This document shows positions 33,509-42,754 of a stretch of 64,000 nucleotides of DNA, piece after piece. A model generated the notes under the pieces. That model made no database searches, was not told the origin of the DNA, and saw only the letters and a program-made list of their open reading frames with translations. Position numbers and translations under genes: made by a program. This stretch comes from Chryseobacterium arachidis (GTDB taxonomy: Bacteria > Bacteroidota > Bacteroidia > Flavobacteriales > Weeksellaceae): contig NZ_FQUT01000009.1 of the NCBI RefSeq assembly GCF_900129245.1, positions 62,001-126,000 on the forward strand. The letters are read 5' to 3'. Each line of letters starts with the position of its first letter. Position 1 is the first letter of the stretch.

Positions 33509-34321
33509 TTAAACAGCAACATTATTATCTCTCAACGCATCATTTAAAGACGTTTTTTTGTCTGTAGATTCCTTTCTCTGACCGATGATCAAAGCGCACG
33601 GAACCTGATATTCTCCTGCAGGATATTGTTTTGTATAACTTCCGGGAATTACTACTGAACGGGCAGGAACTCTTCCTTTGATTTCGATTGGTTCAGAACC
33701 TGTAACATCGATAATTTTCGTAGATGCCGTCAAAACAACATTTGCTCCCAAAACAGCTTCTTTTTCTACATGAACACCTTCTACAACAATACATCTTGAT
33801 CCGATGAAACAGTCGTCTTCGATGATTACCGGAGCAGCCTGAAGCGGTTCCAAAACACCACCGATACCAACACCACCACTCAAGTGAACGTTTTTACCAA
33901 TCTGTGCACAGCTTCCCACTGTTGCCCAAGTATCAACCATAGTACCTGAGTCTACGTAAGCACCAATGTTTACATAAGAAGGCATCATGATAACTCCCGG
34001 AGCAATGTAAGCTCCTTCTCTAGCTACTGCATGTGGCACAACTCTTACCCCTTTTTCGGCATAATTTCTCTTCAAAGGCATTTTATCATGAAATTCAAAT
34101 GGGCCAACCTCGATAGTTTCCATTTTCTGGATCGGGAAATACATTACGACAGCTTTTTTCACCCACTCATTTACCTGCCACCCGTTTTCTGTAGGCTCTG
34201 CTGTACGAAGTTCACCCTTATCTACCAAAGAAATAACCTCTCTGATCGCTTTTTGGCTGTCTTCATTCTGCAATAGATCTCTGTTGTCCCAGATATTTTC
34301 AATAGTTTGTTGTAACGACAT
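33509..34321 (-). CDS. dapD: 2,3,4,5-tetrahydropyridine-2,6-dicarboxylate N-succinyltransferase
   Basis: A 270-aa left-handed beta-helix acyltransferase of the lysine/diaminopimelate pathway; it succinylates tetrahydrodipicolinate. The hexapeptide repeats are clear in VVPHAVAREGAYIAPGVIMM, NIGAYVDSGTMVDTWATVGS, GKNVHLSGGVGIGGVL and EDDCFIGSRCIVVEGVHV, and the C-terminus VVIPGSYTKQYPAGEYQVPC is typical. Its product feeds peptidoglycan and lysine synthesis. A CAAAGATA box (minus-strand TATCTTTG) lies at 34347-34354, 26 bp upstream of the start. Confidence 0.96.
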   Translation of the reverse strand: MSLQQTIENIWDNRDLLQNEDSQKAIREVISLVDKGELRTAEPTENGWQVNEWVKKAVVMYFPIQKMETIEVGPFEFHDKMPLKRNYAEKGVRVVPHAVAREGAYIAPGVIMMPSYVNIGAYVDSGTMVDTWATVGSCAQIGKNVHLSGGVGIGGVLEPLQAAPVIIEDDCFIGSRCIVVEGVHVEKEAVLGANVVLTASTKIIDVTGSEPIEIKGRVPARSVVIPGSYTKQYPAGEYQVPCALIIGQRKESTDKKTSLNDALRDNNVAV

Positions 34322-34346
34322 TTTTGTAGTTTAAAATTATTCGCGC

Positions 34347-34354
34347 CAAAGATA
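34347..34354 (-). promoter_or_regulatory. TAnnTTTG promoter box of dapD
   Basis: Minus strand reads TATCTTTG, 25 bp before the dapD start. It should drive dapD and the two glycosyltransferase genes. Confidence 0.6.
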
Positions 34355-34463
34355 CAAAAGTTTAAGTTAAGGCTAATGTTTAGATTAATTTTAAGTAAGA
34401 AAATATTATGAAATTCTTTCATTTAAAATGCAAAAGAATCTATTATAGTGGTGAGATTTTTAT

Positions 34464-35033
34464 TTACAGAACTCTCTGGGCATGCAAATAGGCTTTGTTC
34501 CAGTATTTTTCGTTTAAAGAAGAAATAATGACTCCTTTCGAAGTCGATGCGTGGATAAATTTCACTTCACCATCATTTCCGATGTCGTGAACAATTCCTA
34601 CATGGGAAACCCTGCTTCCTCCTGCTGTTGCAAAGAATAAAAGATCTCCGGGCTTTACTTCCCTGATGTCAATTTTATTTCCTGTTCCGGCCTGATCTTC
34701 AGATCTTCTGGGAAGTTTGAAATCATTTTCTTCGAAAACTTTTACGGTAAATCCTGAACAGTCGAAACCTGATGATGTATTTCCGCCGAATTTGTAAGGA
34801 GTTCCGATATATTTTTCAGCATCTTTTAAAATATTATTGATAGATTTTGAAACTTTACCATCGAATTTTGAATCTAATTTGCGGAGATTTTCAGACTTGG
34901 CGATTGTTTTAGTCGTATTTTTCTTCGTAGAAACGTTTTTTGAGCTTCCGCAGGAAATAATAAACAGGGATGCAATCGACAACATAAATACACTGCTTCC
35001 TACTTGTTTTCTGCAAAACAATCTGTCCTTCAT
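34464..35033 (-). CDS. NlpC/P60 (C40) peptidase, probable lipoprotein
   Basis: A 189-aa cell-wall hydrolase. The N-terminal region has a lipoprotein-type signal: hydrophobic SVFMLSIASLFIISCG with Cys near residue 28. The catalytic Cys is in [15 protein letters not shown], and the His in GGSRVSHVGIVHDIG; FKLPRRSEDQAG and PGDLLFFATAG are family blocks. Members cleave D-Glu-meso-DAP bonds in peptidoglycan stem peptides, here probably at the outer membrane inner face or in the periplasm. It is monocistronic, with a box CAAATATA (minus-strand TATATTTG) at 35059-35066. Confidence 0.92.
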   Translation of the reverse strand: MKDRLFCRKQVGSSVFMLSIASLFIISCGSSKNVSTKKNTTKTIAKSENLRKLDSKFDGKVSKSINNILKDAEKYIGTPYKFGGNTSSGFDCSGFTVKVFEENDFKLPRRSEDQAGTGNKIDIREVKPGDLLFFATAGGSRVSHVGIVHDIGNDGEVKFIHASTSKGVIISSLNEKYWNKAYLHAQRVL

Positions 35034-35058
35034 ACCGTTTTAGATTTTACTATATTCA

Positions 35059-35066
35059 CAAATATA
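35059..35066 (-). promoter_or_regulatory. TAnnTTTG promoter box of the NlpC/P60 gene
   Basis: Minus strand reads TATATTTG, 25 bp before the start codon. Confidence 0.55.
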
Positions 35067-35140
35067 AGTAAAATAATATCTTCCAGTTGCCCGAATATTG
35101 AAGATTTTGGGTATTTTCATCATCAATTCATTATAAAACA

Positions 35141-35169
35141 ACAAAAGCCATCCAACGGACAGCTTTTGT
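35141..35169 (-). terminator. Terminator of the lipoprotein gene at 35188
   Basis: ACAAAAGC pairs with GCTTTTGT around a longer partly paired loop; 18 bp past the stop codon on the minus strand. Confidence 0.65.
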
Positions 35170-35187
35170 TTATGATGTAAAAATCTT

Positions 35188-35565
35188 TTATTTTGAAGTT
35201 TTTTCGCCTATCCAGGTTCCAGATCTATCCGGAGTAGGCAGCGCATTTACCCAAGTTCCGTTTGCTTTTTTATCTTCTCTAGACAGTGTACCTTTGAACT
35301 CTCCGTCATCCGGTGTACCAATGGTAGCCGTAAGTTCACCCGATTCTGTAAGATGTCCTGAAATATAGTAATTTTCAGTGGTCTGGTCAGAATGCAGTGT
35401 ACCGGTTACTTTTCCGTCTGTTGCCACCACGATATTCCAGTCCCCTTTTTCAGTTCCGTCATACCTTCCGGCCCAGGTTCCGATGAAGTCATAAATCGTA
35501 TCGTCGTCTTTGCTACAGCCGATGAACAAAAAAGCCGTGAATAAAAGTAAAAATATTTTCTTCAT
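35188..35565 (-). CDS. Small lipoprotein with lipocalin-like beta pattern
   Basis: A 125-aa lipoprotein: KKIFLLLFTAFLFIGC is a signal with lipobox FIGC, Cys at residue 17 followed by SKDDD, which in Bacteroidota favours outer-membrane export. The mature domain alternates short beta strands (FIGTWAGRYDGTEKGDWNIV, GKVTGTLHSDQT, GELTATIGTPDDGEFKGTLS, GTWVNALPTPDRSGTWIGE) and begins and ends with GTW, as in small lipocalin-like or META-type barrels. Function unknown. It is monocistronic, followed by a terminator, and lies next to a tRNA gene. Confidence 0.75.
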   Translation of the reverse strand: MKKIFLLLFTAFLFIGCSKDDDTIYDFIGTWAGRYDGTEKGDWNIVVATDGKVTGTLHSDQTTENYYISGHLTESGELTATIGTPDDGEFKGTLSREDKKANGTWVNALPTPDRSGTWIGEKTSK

Positions 35566-35597
35566 AGTTTATAAGTCGTTTTATCACTTAAATTATG

Positions 35598-35671
35598 TGG
35601 AGAATACGGGGATCGAACCCGTCACCTCAACACTGCCAGTGTTGCGCTCTAGCCAGATGAGCTAATTCCCC
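35598..35671 (-). tRNA. tRNA-Ala (anticodon GGC)
   Basis: Reading leftward from 35671, GGGGAAT and ATTCTCC pair as acceptor stem with a G3-U70 wobble, the alanine identity element. The D arm is AGCTCATCTGGCTAGAGC, the anticodon stem CAACA/TGTTG carries loop CTGGCAG (anticodon GGC), and the T arm GACGGGTTCGATCCCCGT follows. CCA is not encoded (the following bases are CAT), so it must be added enzymatically. Confidence 0.95.
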
Positions 35672-35699
35672 TTTCTGCTGCTTCATTTCTGAAACCGTA

Positions 35700-35729
35700 C
35701 AAAAGTAAGTATTTAAACTACATATACAA
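35700..35729 (-). promoter_or_regulatory. tRNA-Ala promoter
   Basis: Minus strand has TACTTTTG at 35700-35707 and TTTG at 35726-35729, 19 bp apart, 28 bp before the mature tRNA 5' end. This is one of the best-matching promoters in the window. Confidence 0.75.
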
Positions 35730-35851
35730 ACATTTTATTAAATTTTCTTTAATAAGTGCCTTTATTATCTATATAATCATCACTTTTTGAAAACTTATTT
35801 GTGCGAAACAGCAAAAAGAAAATCATTTATCTATCGATTTATCAGCATTAT

Positions 35852-36331
35852 TTATTGAGCGTTTTTCAATTGTAACGTTCTTTGCAAAAAAGATTGATTC
35901 GCAATTTTTTCTTCGGCTTCATTTATCGCTTTTAATAAATGATTTTCATTATCCGATATTTCTTCCAACACTTTTGATACGATTTCCCAAACGGGTTTCA
36001 TTTTCTCGATTAACTCGATTCCTTTTGGAGCAAGCTCTATCAAACGTTTTCTTTCATCCGTTTTATCTTTTTTAGATACAATCATTTGTTCTTTTTCAAG
36101 TTCTTTCAAAAGACTGATAGTTGATGGATGGGTATACCCTATTTCATTGGCGATTTCTACAACGCTGAGTGTGGTTTTATGATGTAATGTAAAAATTACA
36201 GGAAACCATTTCGGCTCAAAATCGATTCCGAATTCTTTGTAAATTAAAGCTCCGTCTTTACGCAATTGCTCACTGAGACGCTGTAATCGCGTGGATAAAG
36301 CAAGGGTTCCGGATTCATTAATGACATTCAT
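35852..36331 (-). CDS. MarR family transcriptional regulator
   Basis: A 159-aa winged-helix dimer. The DNA-binding region is TTLSVVEIANEIGYTHPSTI with the wing KKDKTDERKRLIELAPKGIE; the N-terminal and C-terminal helices form the dimer interface. The DERKRLIELAPKG block is diagnostic. It follows the GNAT gene with only 2 bp between, so the pair is one operon read from a promoter that overlaps a long palindrome at 36834-36863. It probably represses that promoter when its small-molecule ligand is absent. The ligand is unknown. Confidence 0.9.
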   Translation of the reverse strand: MNVINESGTLALSTRLQRLSEQLRKDGALIYKEFGIDFEPKWFPVIFTLHHKTTLSVVEIANEIGYTHPSTISLLKELEKEQMIVSKKDKTDERKRLIELAPKGIELIEKMKPVWEIVSKVLEEISDNENHLLKAINEAEEKIANQSFLQRTLQLKNAQ

Positions 36332-36333
36332 AG

Positions 36334-36822
36334 TTAAGATTTTAGATCAAGGAAACAAAATATGTTATCGGCACTCATCACAGGAAATTTTGCGGGTAAA
36401 GACTGCTTTTCAATGATTTTAAAATGATTTCTCTCATAAAAACGCAATGCAGCCTTGAGTATCGATACCGTTCCCAAATATACTTCATCTATTCCGTTTT
36501 CTTTACAGAAAGCAATTAAGATATCCAATAATTTCTGAGCAATATTGTGCTCCTTCCCCCTGAATTCTTTTTTTACAAACATTTTTCGGATGGCGGCAGC
36601 ATTTTCATCAAATTTTACAAGGGCAATCGTTCCTAAAAGTTCACCATTAATAAAAGCTCCCCAAAAATTTCCGCCACTGGAAACATAAAATTCTTCGATT
36701 TGCATAAGATCTGGCTGATCTTCAATCGTAATAGGAACATTGAATTCTTTTTGCTGAATATTCAAAATCAAATCTATTGCTGATTTTGAATATGTGTTAT
36801 TTATTGCTTTAATTTCTAACAT
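36334..36822 (-). CDS. GNAT family N-acetyltransferase
   Basis: A 162-aa GNAT-fold protein. The acetyl-CoA-binding segment is AAAIRKMFVKKEFRGKEHNI (R/Q-x-x-G-x-G/A-like loop, here RGKEHN), with LLDILIAFCKENGIDEVYLG and the late LRFYERNHFKIIEK typical of motifs A and B. The substrate is unknown. It is the first gene of a two-gene operon with a MarR regulator, and the promoter contains a palindromic operator, so it may answer to a toxic or signal compound it modifies; that is inference. Confidence 0.85.
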   Translation of the reverse strand: MLEIKAINNTYSKSAIDLILNIQQKEFNVPITIEDQPDLMQIEEFYVSSGGNFWGAFINGELLGTIALVKFDENAAAIRKMFVKKEFRGKEHNIAQKLLDILIAFCKENGIDEVYLGTVSILKAALRFYERNHFKIIEKQSLPAKFPVMSADNIFCFLDLKS

Positions 36823-36833
36823 TTTAATTTATT

Positions 36834-36863
36834 TATGTACAAAACTACGTAGTTGACTACATA
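36834..36863. promoter_or_regulatory. Palindromic operator overlapping the GNAT-MarR promoter
   Basis: TATGTACAAAACTAC and GTAGTTGACTACATA match as inverted repeat at 12 of 15 positions, with a perfect ACTACGTAGT core. The minus-strand -7 box TAGTTTTG (36840-36847) is inside it, and TTG at 36868-36870 is 20 bp upstream. Binding of the MarR protein here would block transcription. Confidence 0.75.
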
Positions 36864-36928
36864 AAAACAAATAAAATTTCAATAATCATATTTAAATCAC
36901 TGAAAATTAAATATTTAAAATTATAAAT

Positions 36929-36962
36929 AAAAAAGTGCATTGAAATAAATCAATACACTTTT
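36929..36962 (-). terminator. Terminator of the RND efflux operon
   Basis: AAAAGTGCATTGA pairs with TCAATACACTTTT (one mismatch) with A/T tails; it lies 22 bp past the stop codon of the outer-membrane factor gene. Confidence 0.8.
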
Positions 36963-36984
36963 CTTCGTTACTTTATATTAGAAA

Positions 36985-38400
36985 TTACTTCCAACCGCCT
37001 CCAAGAGCCTGATAAAGCTCTACTCCTGCTTTCATTTTACTATATTCTGCATTTGCAATATTCAATTCTGCGTTTAAAGAATTTACACTTGCATTCAATA
37101 CTTCAAGATAATTAGCCATCCCGTAGTTGACTAATTCTTGAGAATAATCTACCGAATTTTTATAGTTTAATAATTCTTTTTTCTTTAAATCTATATACTG
37201 ATCCTGAACCGAATAAACTCTTATTGCATCTGAGACTTCTTTTCCGGCCGTAAGAACCGCCTTTCTGAAATTCAGATAAGCCGTCTCCTGATTAGCAAGA
37301 CTTACTTCATAATTTGTTCTGATTGTTCTTTTATTCAGAATCGGCTGTGCCAAACCTCCTACAACGCTTGCAAATAAAGAATTTACACTGAACAAATGAT
37401 CAATATCTAATGATTGTATACCTCCGCTTCCAGTAATTTTCAATGTTGGGTAAAACTGAGCTTTTGCAGAATTTGTTAATTCAAAAGCATTCATCAAATT
37501 ATATTCTGCTCTCATTACATCCGGTCTGTTTGCCAGCAACTGAGCAGGATATCCAAGTTTAAGATCAATTGGAACATTCTGCGTTTCCAAAGTTGATCTT
37601 TCGATAGTATGGGAAGGCACTCCCATCAGTAAACTCATTGTATTTTCCAGTAACTGAATCTGTGTGTCGATATCAATTAACATCGATTTTGCATTATAAA
37701 CCAACGCTTCACTTTGCTGAACCGCAACTTCTGTTAAAGTTCCTGCCGTTTTCAGTGCTTTTGTTGTTTCTAAATTCTGCTCACGAACTTTGATGGTTTC
37801 ATTAATAATTCTCTTCTGTTCATCAAAGGTCAATAATTGATAATAGGCAGAAGCGACTGAAGCTACCAAATCACTTTTAACCGCCTTATGAGCCGCAACC
37901 GTTCCTAAATATGAGGCTAACTGAGCTTTTTCCTGAGCTTTTAATTTCCCCCAAAGATCTGCTTCAAAACCGATACTTGCCGTGATGTCAAGCTGATTAA
38001 TATATCTTCTGTCACCAAATAAACGCCCCGTCTGCGTATTCAGCGACTGGGTCTGGAAAGTGTAACCAGGGCCAACCGTCACCGTTGGTTCATACGCCGC
38101 CTTACTCTGTTTTAAATAAGCTTCTGCAGAATTAATGCTCTGTAAAGCAATTCTTATATCCAGGTTGTTTTCCAAAGCCTTCGAAATATGGTTTTGAAGG
38201 ATAGGATCCGTGAAAATCTCCTTCCATGAAACGTTGGCAATATTTGTAGTATCCGAAGGAAGCATATCTGTACGGAACAACTTCTCGTCTACCACGTTAT
38301 CCGGCCTATGGTATTCTTTTCTTGCCATACATGATGCCAATACTGCAACCGTAAATACTGATAAAGCTGTTCCTTTTATTATTATTGATAAATTTTTCAT
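36985..38400 (-). CDS. Outer-membrane efflux protein (TolC/OprM-type), RND system
   Basis: A 471-aa outer-membrane channel, probably a lipoprotein: IKGTALSVFTVAVLASC has the lipobox LASC with Cys near residue 24. The two OEP repeats are visible, each with long coiled-coil helices (LENNLDIRIALQSINSAEAY, then AKAQFYPTLKITGSGGIQSL and NYEVSLANQETAYLNFRKAV). LLANRPDVMRAEYNLMNAFE is the conserved turn between repeats. It forms the exit duct of the tripartite pump with the two genes upstream (20 bp from the permease). Length is normal. Confidence 0.95.
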   Translation of the reverse strand: MKNLSIIIKGTALSVFTVAVLASCMARKEYHRPDNVVDEKLFRTDMLPSDTTNIANVSWKEIFTDPILQNHISKALENNLDIRIALQSINSAEAYLKQSKAAYEPTVTVGPGYTFQTQSLNTQTGRLFGDRRYINQLDITASIGFEADLWGKLKAQEKAQLASYLGTVAAHKAVKSDLVASVASAYYQLLTFDEQKRIINETIKVREQNLETTKALKTAGTLTEVAVQQSEALVYNAKSMLIDIDTQIQLLENTMSLLMGVPSHTIERSTLETQNVPIDLKLGYPAQLLANRPDVMRAEYNLMNAFELTNSAKAQFYPTLKITGSGGIQSLDIDHLFSVNSLFASVVGGLAQPILNKRTIRTNYEVSLANQETAYLNFRKAVLTAGKEVSDAIRVYSVQDQYIDLKKKELLNYKNSVDYSQELVNYGMANYLEVLNASVNSLNAELNIANAEYSKMKAGVELYQALGGGWK

Positions 38401-38420
38401 TATTTAATCTTAAAGATTTC

Positions 38421-41400
38421 TTATTCAGCTAAGTTCATTTCTTCGTGCGTAATCGGCTTGATTTTTTCCTGAATCGTCTGGAAAATCACATATAAAACCG
38501 GAATGACAAACACCCCTAAAATAGTACCGATCAATAATCCAATTGCTGCTCCCGTTGCAATAGAACGGTTACCTACGGCACCAATTCCGTTTGCCAAAAC
38601 CAGTGGTAACAAACCAAAGATAAATGCCAGTGACGTCATCAGAATCGGTCTTAATCTGGCTTTAGCCGCATTAACCGCAGATTCAACAATCGTTTCTCCG
38701 TGATGTCTACGCTGAACGGCAAATTCAATAATCAAAATCGCATTCTTCGCCAATAATCCCACCAACATAATCAATGCAATCTGGAAATAGATGTTGTTTT
38801 CCAAGCCCATGATTTTCTGTCCGAAATAAGCTCCCATTACCCCTAAAGGAAGTGAAATTACCACTGCTAAAGGAAGAATATAACTTTCATACTGTGCTGA
38901 CAAAATGAAATACACAAACACTAAACTCAACGCAAAAATCAGGAAGGTCTGTGAACCTGAAGCAAGCTCTTCTCTTGATAATCCCGTGAATTCTACTGAA
39001 TAATTCTGATCTAAAGTTTCACTTGCAACCTGCTGTACGGCAGCAATGGCATCACCTGTACTGTAACCTCCAGAGTTGGCTCCTGTAATTTTAACAGATG
39101 TAAACAGGTTGTATCGTCCTACAGACTGTGGTCCGTATGTTTTATTCAATGTTACAAACTGTGAAATGGGTGCCATTTCTCCACCGCCCGTTTTTACATA
39201 TAATTTATTCAAACTTTCTGCATTTACACGGTCTTCCGGTAAAGCCTGAACCATTACTCTGAACTGCTTTCCGTATTTTGTAAAGTCAGCACTGTAAATA
39301 CCACCGATGTATCCCTGCATGGTTTCAAGAATTAAATTTACAGAAACTCCTTTTTGTTTGGCTAAAGGAACATTGATCTGCATTTCATACTGTGGATATT
39401 TTGTATTGAATGAAGTCTGCGCAAATTCAATTTCAGGACGCTTCATCAGATTTCCGATAAATTCATTTGTTTTATCATCCAAAGCTGAAAATTCGCCACC
39501 TGCTTTATCTAATAGCACCATCTCAAAACCTGCAGAGTTACCAAATCCTGGTACACTAGGTGGCTGGAAGAATACTACTTTTGCATCAGGAACTGACCCT
39601 GAAAGTCCGAAAAGCTTTTTAGTAATCGTTTCGGATGATAAATCATCTCCTTTTCTTTCGTCAAAAGGCTTAAGCTTGATAAACGCAAGACCGTTATTAC
39701 TACCGTTTCCGGAAAGTAGACCTCTACCCGTAGAAATCGTTACGTTTTGAATTCCGGGAATTTTCAATGCATTTGCCTGCAACGTTTTCAGAACATTATA
39801 GGTTCTTTCCATAGAAGCTCCGGGAGGCAACTGTACATCGGTAAAGATAATTCCACGGTCTTCTGTCGGTACGAAACCTTTTTTCATCGTTGAGCTCGTC
39901 CAGTAAATAATTCCACCCGTAATTGCAAAAATCAATAAGGTAACCCATTTATGTCTAATAAGGAATGTAAATCCTCTACCATAACGGTCTGTTGCTGTTT
40001 TGAAAGCAATATTAAATTTATAGAAGAACTTCTGAATGAAGTTTTTGTTTTTATATTCTTCATGATGTTCTTCGTGTGGTTTTAAGAATAAAGAACATAA
40101 AACCGGACTTAAAGTCAATGCATTAATCGCCGAAATAATAATCGCAATAATCAGGGTAATCCCAAACTGCTGATAAAATACTCCGGTTGGCCCAGTAATA
40201 AATGTTACCGGAATAAATACCGCTGCCATTACCAAAGTAATTGAAATAATCGCTCCTGTAATCTCATCCATAGCTTCAACGGTCGCCTTTTTAGCATTGG
40301 AAATTCCGTGCTCCATTTTGGCGTGAACGGCTTCTACGACGACAATCGCGTCATCCACCACAATACCAATTGCTAATACCAAAGCGAAAAGCGTCAGTAA
40401 GTTTAATGAATATCCGAATAAATTCAGGAAGAAAAATGCTCCCACAATCGAAACCGGAACTGCAATCGCCGGAATCAACGTCGATCTGAAATCCTGTAAG
40501 AAAATATAAACTACAATAAATACAAGGATGAAAGCTTCAATCAAAGTATGAATTACTTTTTCAATCGACGCATCCAGGAATTCGTTGGTATCAAAGTTAA
40601 AGGTATATTTTACACCTTCAGGGTAAGTGCTTTCGTTGGCTTTAAGCTGAGCTTTGATATTCTCAATAATCTCCTGCGCATTCGATCCCGGAGTCTGGAA
40701 AATCCCCATACTGATTGACGGGTTATCTCCGTTTTCTCCGACACCTGTGTAGGAAAGACCGCCTAATTCTACTTTAGCAACGTCTTTCAACATTAGGTTT
40801 TGTCCGTCCGGCAAAGATTTAATGATGATATTGTCATACTGTTCTTTATCGCTGAACTTCCCTACATATTTAATGATATATTCGAAAGAGCTTCCGCTGT
40901 TTTGTCCTAAAGAACCAGCCGCAGCTTCTCTACTCTGCTCATTGATCGCTGTTGTAACATCTGTCGGAGTAATTCCGTACGCTGCCAATTTTGCAGGATC
41001 CAGCCAAACTCTCATTGAGTAATTCTTTCCACCGAAAACGTTGGCTTCCCCAACTCCATTAATCCTCTGAAGGTTTGGAATAACGTTGATATTCAAAAAG
41101 TTCTGAAGATAAACGTCATCAATATTTTTGTTTTCTGAATAGAAAGAAAGATACATCAACGCACTCGTCTGCTGTTTCTGGGTCACAACCCCTGAACGCG
41201 TTACCTCACTTGGAAGTAAAGGGCTTGCTCTGGATACACGGTTCTGAACGTTTACGGCTGCAATATCAGGATCAATTCCTTGCTTAAAGAAGACCTGAAT
41301 CTGTGCCGAACCGTCGTTCCCTGCAGTGGATGTGATATAATCCATCCCTTCCACACCATTGATCTGTTCCTCCAAAGGAACCACCACACTCTTCATCACC

Positions 41401-41567
41401 GTTTCTGCATTCGCTCCGGTATAATTTGCTCTTACACTCACGGTTGGCGGAGCAATATCAGGATACTGAGTAACAGGAAGGGCTATCAATCCCAGAACCC
41501 CGAGTATGACAATCAATATCGAGATTACAGTAGATAAAACCGGTCTGTTAATAAAGTTTTTTATCAT
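38421..41567 (-). CDS. RND efflux transporter permease, HAE1 family
   Basis: A 1048-aa inner-membrane proton-driven pump of the AcrB type. It starts MIKNFINRPVLSTVISILIV and has twelve expected membrane segments. The proton relay Asp pair is in ALVLAIGIVVDDAIVVVEAV (about residue 405), with the GPTGVFYQQFGITLIIAIII region and the second-half NAILIIEFAVQRR. The periplasmic pore and docking domains are intact. It exports hydrophobic or amphiphilic drugs through TolC-type channels. The adaptor gene is 1 bp upstream, and the operon regulator precedes it. No truncation is seen. Confidence 0.97.
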   Translation of the reverse strand: MIKNFINRPVLSTVISILIVILGVLGLIALPVTQYPDIAPPTVSVRANYTGANAETVMKSVVVPLEEQINGVEGMDYITSTAGNDGSAQIQVFFKQGIDPDIAAVNVQNRVSRASPLLPSEVTRSGVVTQKQQTSALMYLSFYSENKNIDDVYLQNFLNINVIPNLQRINGVGEANVFGGKNYSMRVWLDPAKLAAYGITPTDVTTAINEQSREAAAGSLGQNSGSSFEYIIKYVGKFSDKEQYDNIIIKSLPDGQNLMLKDVAKVELGGLSYTGVGENGDNPSISMGIFQTPGSNAQEIIENIKAQLKANESTYPEGVKYTFNFDTNEFLDASIEKVIHTLIEAFILVFIVVYIFLQDFRSTLIPAIAVPVSIVGAFFFLNLFGYSLNLLTLFALVLAIGIVVDDAIVVVEAVHAKMEHGISNAKKATVEAMDEITGAIISITLVMAAVFIPVTFITGPTGVFYQQFGITLIIAIIISAINALTLSPVLCSLFLKPHEEHHEEYKNKNFIQKFFYKFNIAFKTATDRYGRGFTFLIRHKWVTLLIFAITGGIIYWTSSTMKKGFVPTEDRGIIFTDVQLPPGASMERTYNVLKTLQANALKIPGIQNVTISTGRGLLSGNGSNNGLAFIKLKPFDERKGDDLSSETITKKLFGLSGSVPDAKVVFFQPPSVPGFGNSAGFEMVLLDKAGGEFSALDDKTNEFIGNLMKRPEIEFAQTSFNTKYPQYEMQINVPLAKQKGVSVNLILETMQGYIGGIYSADFTKYGKQFRVMVQALPEDRVNAESLNKLYVKTGGGEMAPISQFVTLNKTYGPQSVGRYNLFTSVKITGANSGGYSTGDAIAAVQQVASETLDQNYSVEFTGLSREELASGSQTFLIFALSLVFVYFILSAQYESYILPLAVVISLPLGVMGAYFGQKIMGLENNIYFQIALIMLVGLLAKNAILIIEFAVQRRHHGETIVESAVNAAKARLRPILMTSLAFIFGLLPLVLANGIGAVGNRSIATGAAIGLLIGTILGVFVIPVLYVIFQTIQEKIKPITHEEMNLAE

Positions 41568-41568
41568 G

Positions 41569-42753
41569 TTAGAATTTCGGTTTTACAGATTGAACTAAAC
41601 TATCCATTTTTACTTTTTTAGGCTGAACGGCAGTTCCCGGTTTTACACTTCCCGTTCCTGCTGCAATTACCGTTTCTCCTGCTTTTACACCTGATTTAAG
41701 CAAAGCATAATTGTCGATACGGTCGATAACTTCAACCACAACGTTTCTTGCAGTATCTTTATCTAATTTGTAAACATAAACAATACCTTGCTGTTCGTAG
41801 GTTGCACTTTCCGGAACCACTAAGACATTATCAAAATGTTTAGGGAATCTGATGGTACCACTGTTCCCGTTGCTTAATAATTTCTGGGCATTTTTAAAAA
41901 CCACTCTGAACTGAATAGTTCCTGTTGTAGGATCTAAAGAACCTGTAACCGCCTCAATTCTTCCCTTCTCAGGATAAATACTTCCGTTTGCAAGCTGAAG
42001 TTCAACCATCGGAAGGTTTTTTATTTTTTCAGGAACACTTGCTCCTACAGATTTTTCAAGGAAATCAAAATAGGCTTTTTCATTCATCGAAAAATAAGCG
42101 AAGATTTCTGAAGTATCTGAAATTGTTGTTAAAGCGGTTTGATCTGTCGGGCCAACTAAACTTCCCACTTTTAATGGAAGTTTACCAATAACTCCTGAGA
42201 TAGGTGCACGAATAACCGAGTAATCGATATTGGCTTCAACCCCTTTGTAATTGGCAACCGCCTGTCTTTTAGCAGCATTTGCCTGCTGTAATCCCGCCTG
42301 AGCCTGCGCTAAATTTGCCTGAGCCGTCTGTAACTGAACATTGCTGATGATATTTTTCTGAACAAGTGGTTTTAATTTGTTCACTTCCACCTGCGCAGCA
42401 TTTACCTGCGCCTGTGCAGCAGCAATATTGGATTCGGCGGCACCTATGCCTGCTTTGGACGCAGCGGCATTTTCAGTAAGAATATTGGTTTCAAGGCGGA
42501 ATAGAGGCTGCCCTTTCGTAACATACTGCCCTTCATCCACCAAAACCTGAGTAATATACCCCTGAATTTTTGCTCTTACATCATTATTAACCCGCCCCTC
42601 AATACTCGCGGGGAAAGTATCGTACCCCACAATATTTTTGTTCTCTACCGAAACTACAGGAAACGGCTTTGCGCCATCCTGCTTCGGGGCTTCTTTTTTG
42701 CAGGCCACTAAAGAAAGTGCTGCAACAGAAAGTATAACTAGCTTATTATTCAT
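41569..42753 (-). CDS. RND efflux periplasmic adaptor (membrane fusion protein)
   Basis: A 394-aa lipoprotein adaptor: LVILSVAALSLVAC has a lipobox with Cys at residue 18. In order there is a lipoyl half (IQGYITQVLVDEGQYVTKGQ), a coiled-coil hairpin very rich in Ala and Gln (AAESNIAAAQAQVNAAQVEV and following), the second lipoyl half (IDYSVIRAPISGVIGKLPLK), a beta-barrel and the membrane-proximal domain (GVKAGETVIAAG). It links the permease and outer-membrane channel. One base separates it from the permease gene, and one from the regulator gene. Confidence 0.95.
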   Translation of the reverse strand: MNNKLVILSVAALSLVACKKEAPKQDGAKPFPVVSVENKNIVGYDTFPASIEGRVNNDVRAKIQGYITQVLVDEGQYVTKGQPLFRLETNILTENAAASKAGIGAAESNIAAAQAQVNAAQVEVNKLKPLVQKNIISNVQLQTAQANLAQAQAGLQQANAAKRQAVANYKGVEANIDYSVIRAPISGVIGKLPLKVGSLVGPTDQTALTTISDTSEIFAYFSMNEKAYFDFLEKSVGASVPEKIKNLPMVELQLANGSIYPEKGRIEAVTGSLDPTTGTIQFRVVFKNAQKLLSNGNSGTIRFPKHFDNVLVVPESATYEQQGIVYVYKLDKDTARNVVVEVIDRIDNYALLKSGVKAGETVIAAGTGSVKPGTAVQPKKVKMDSLVQSVKPKF

Positions 42754-42754
42754 T

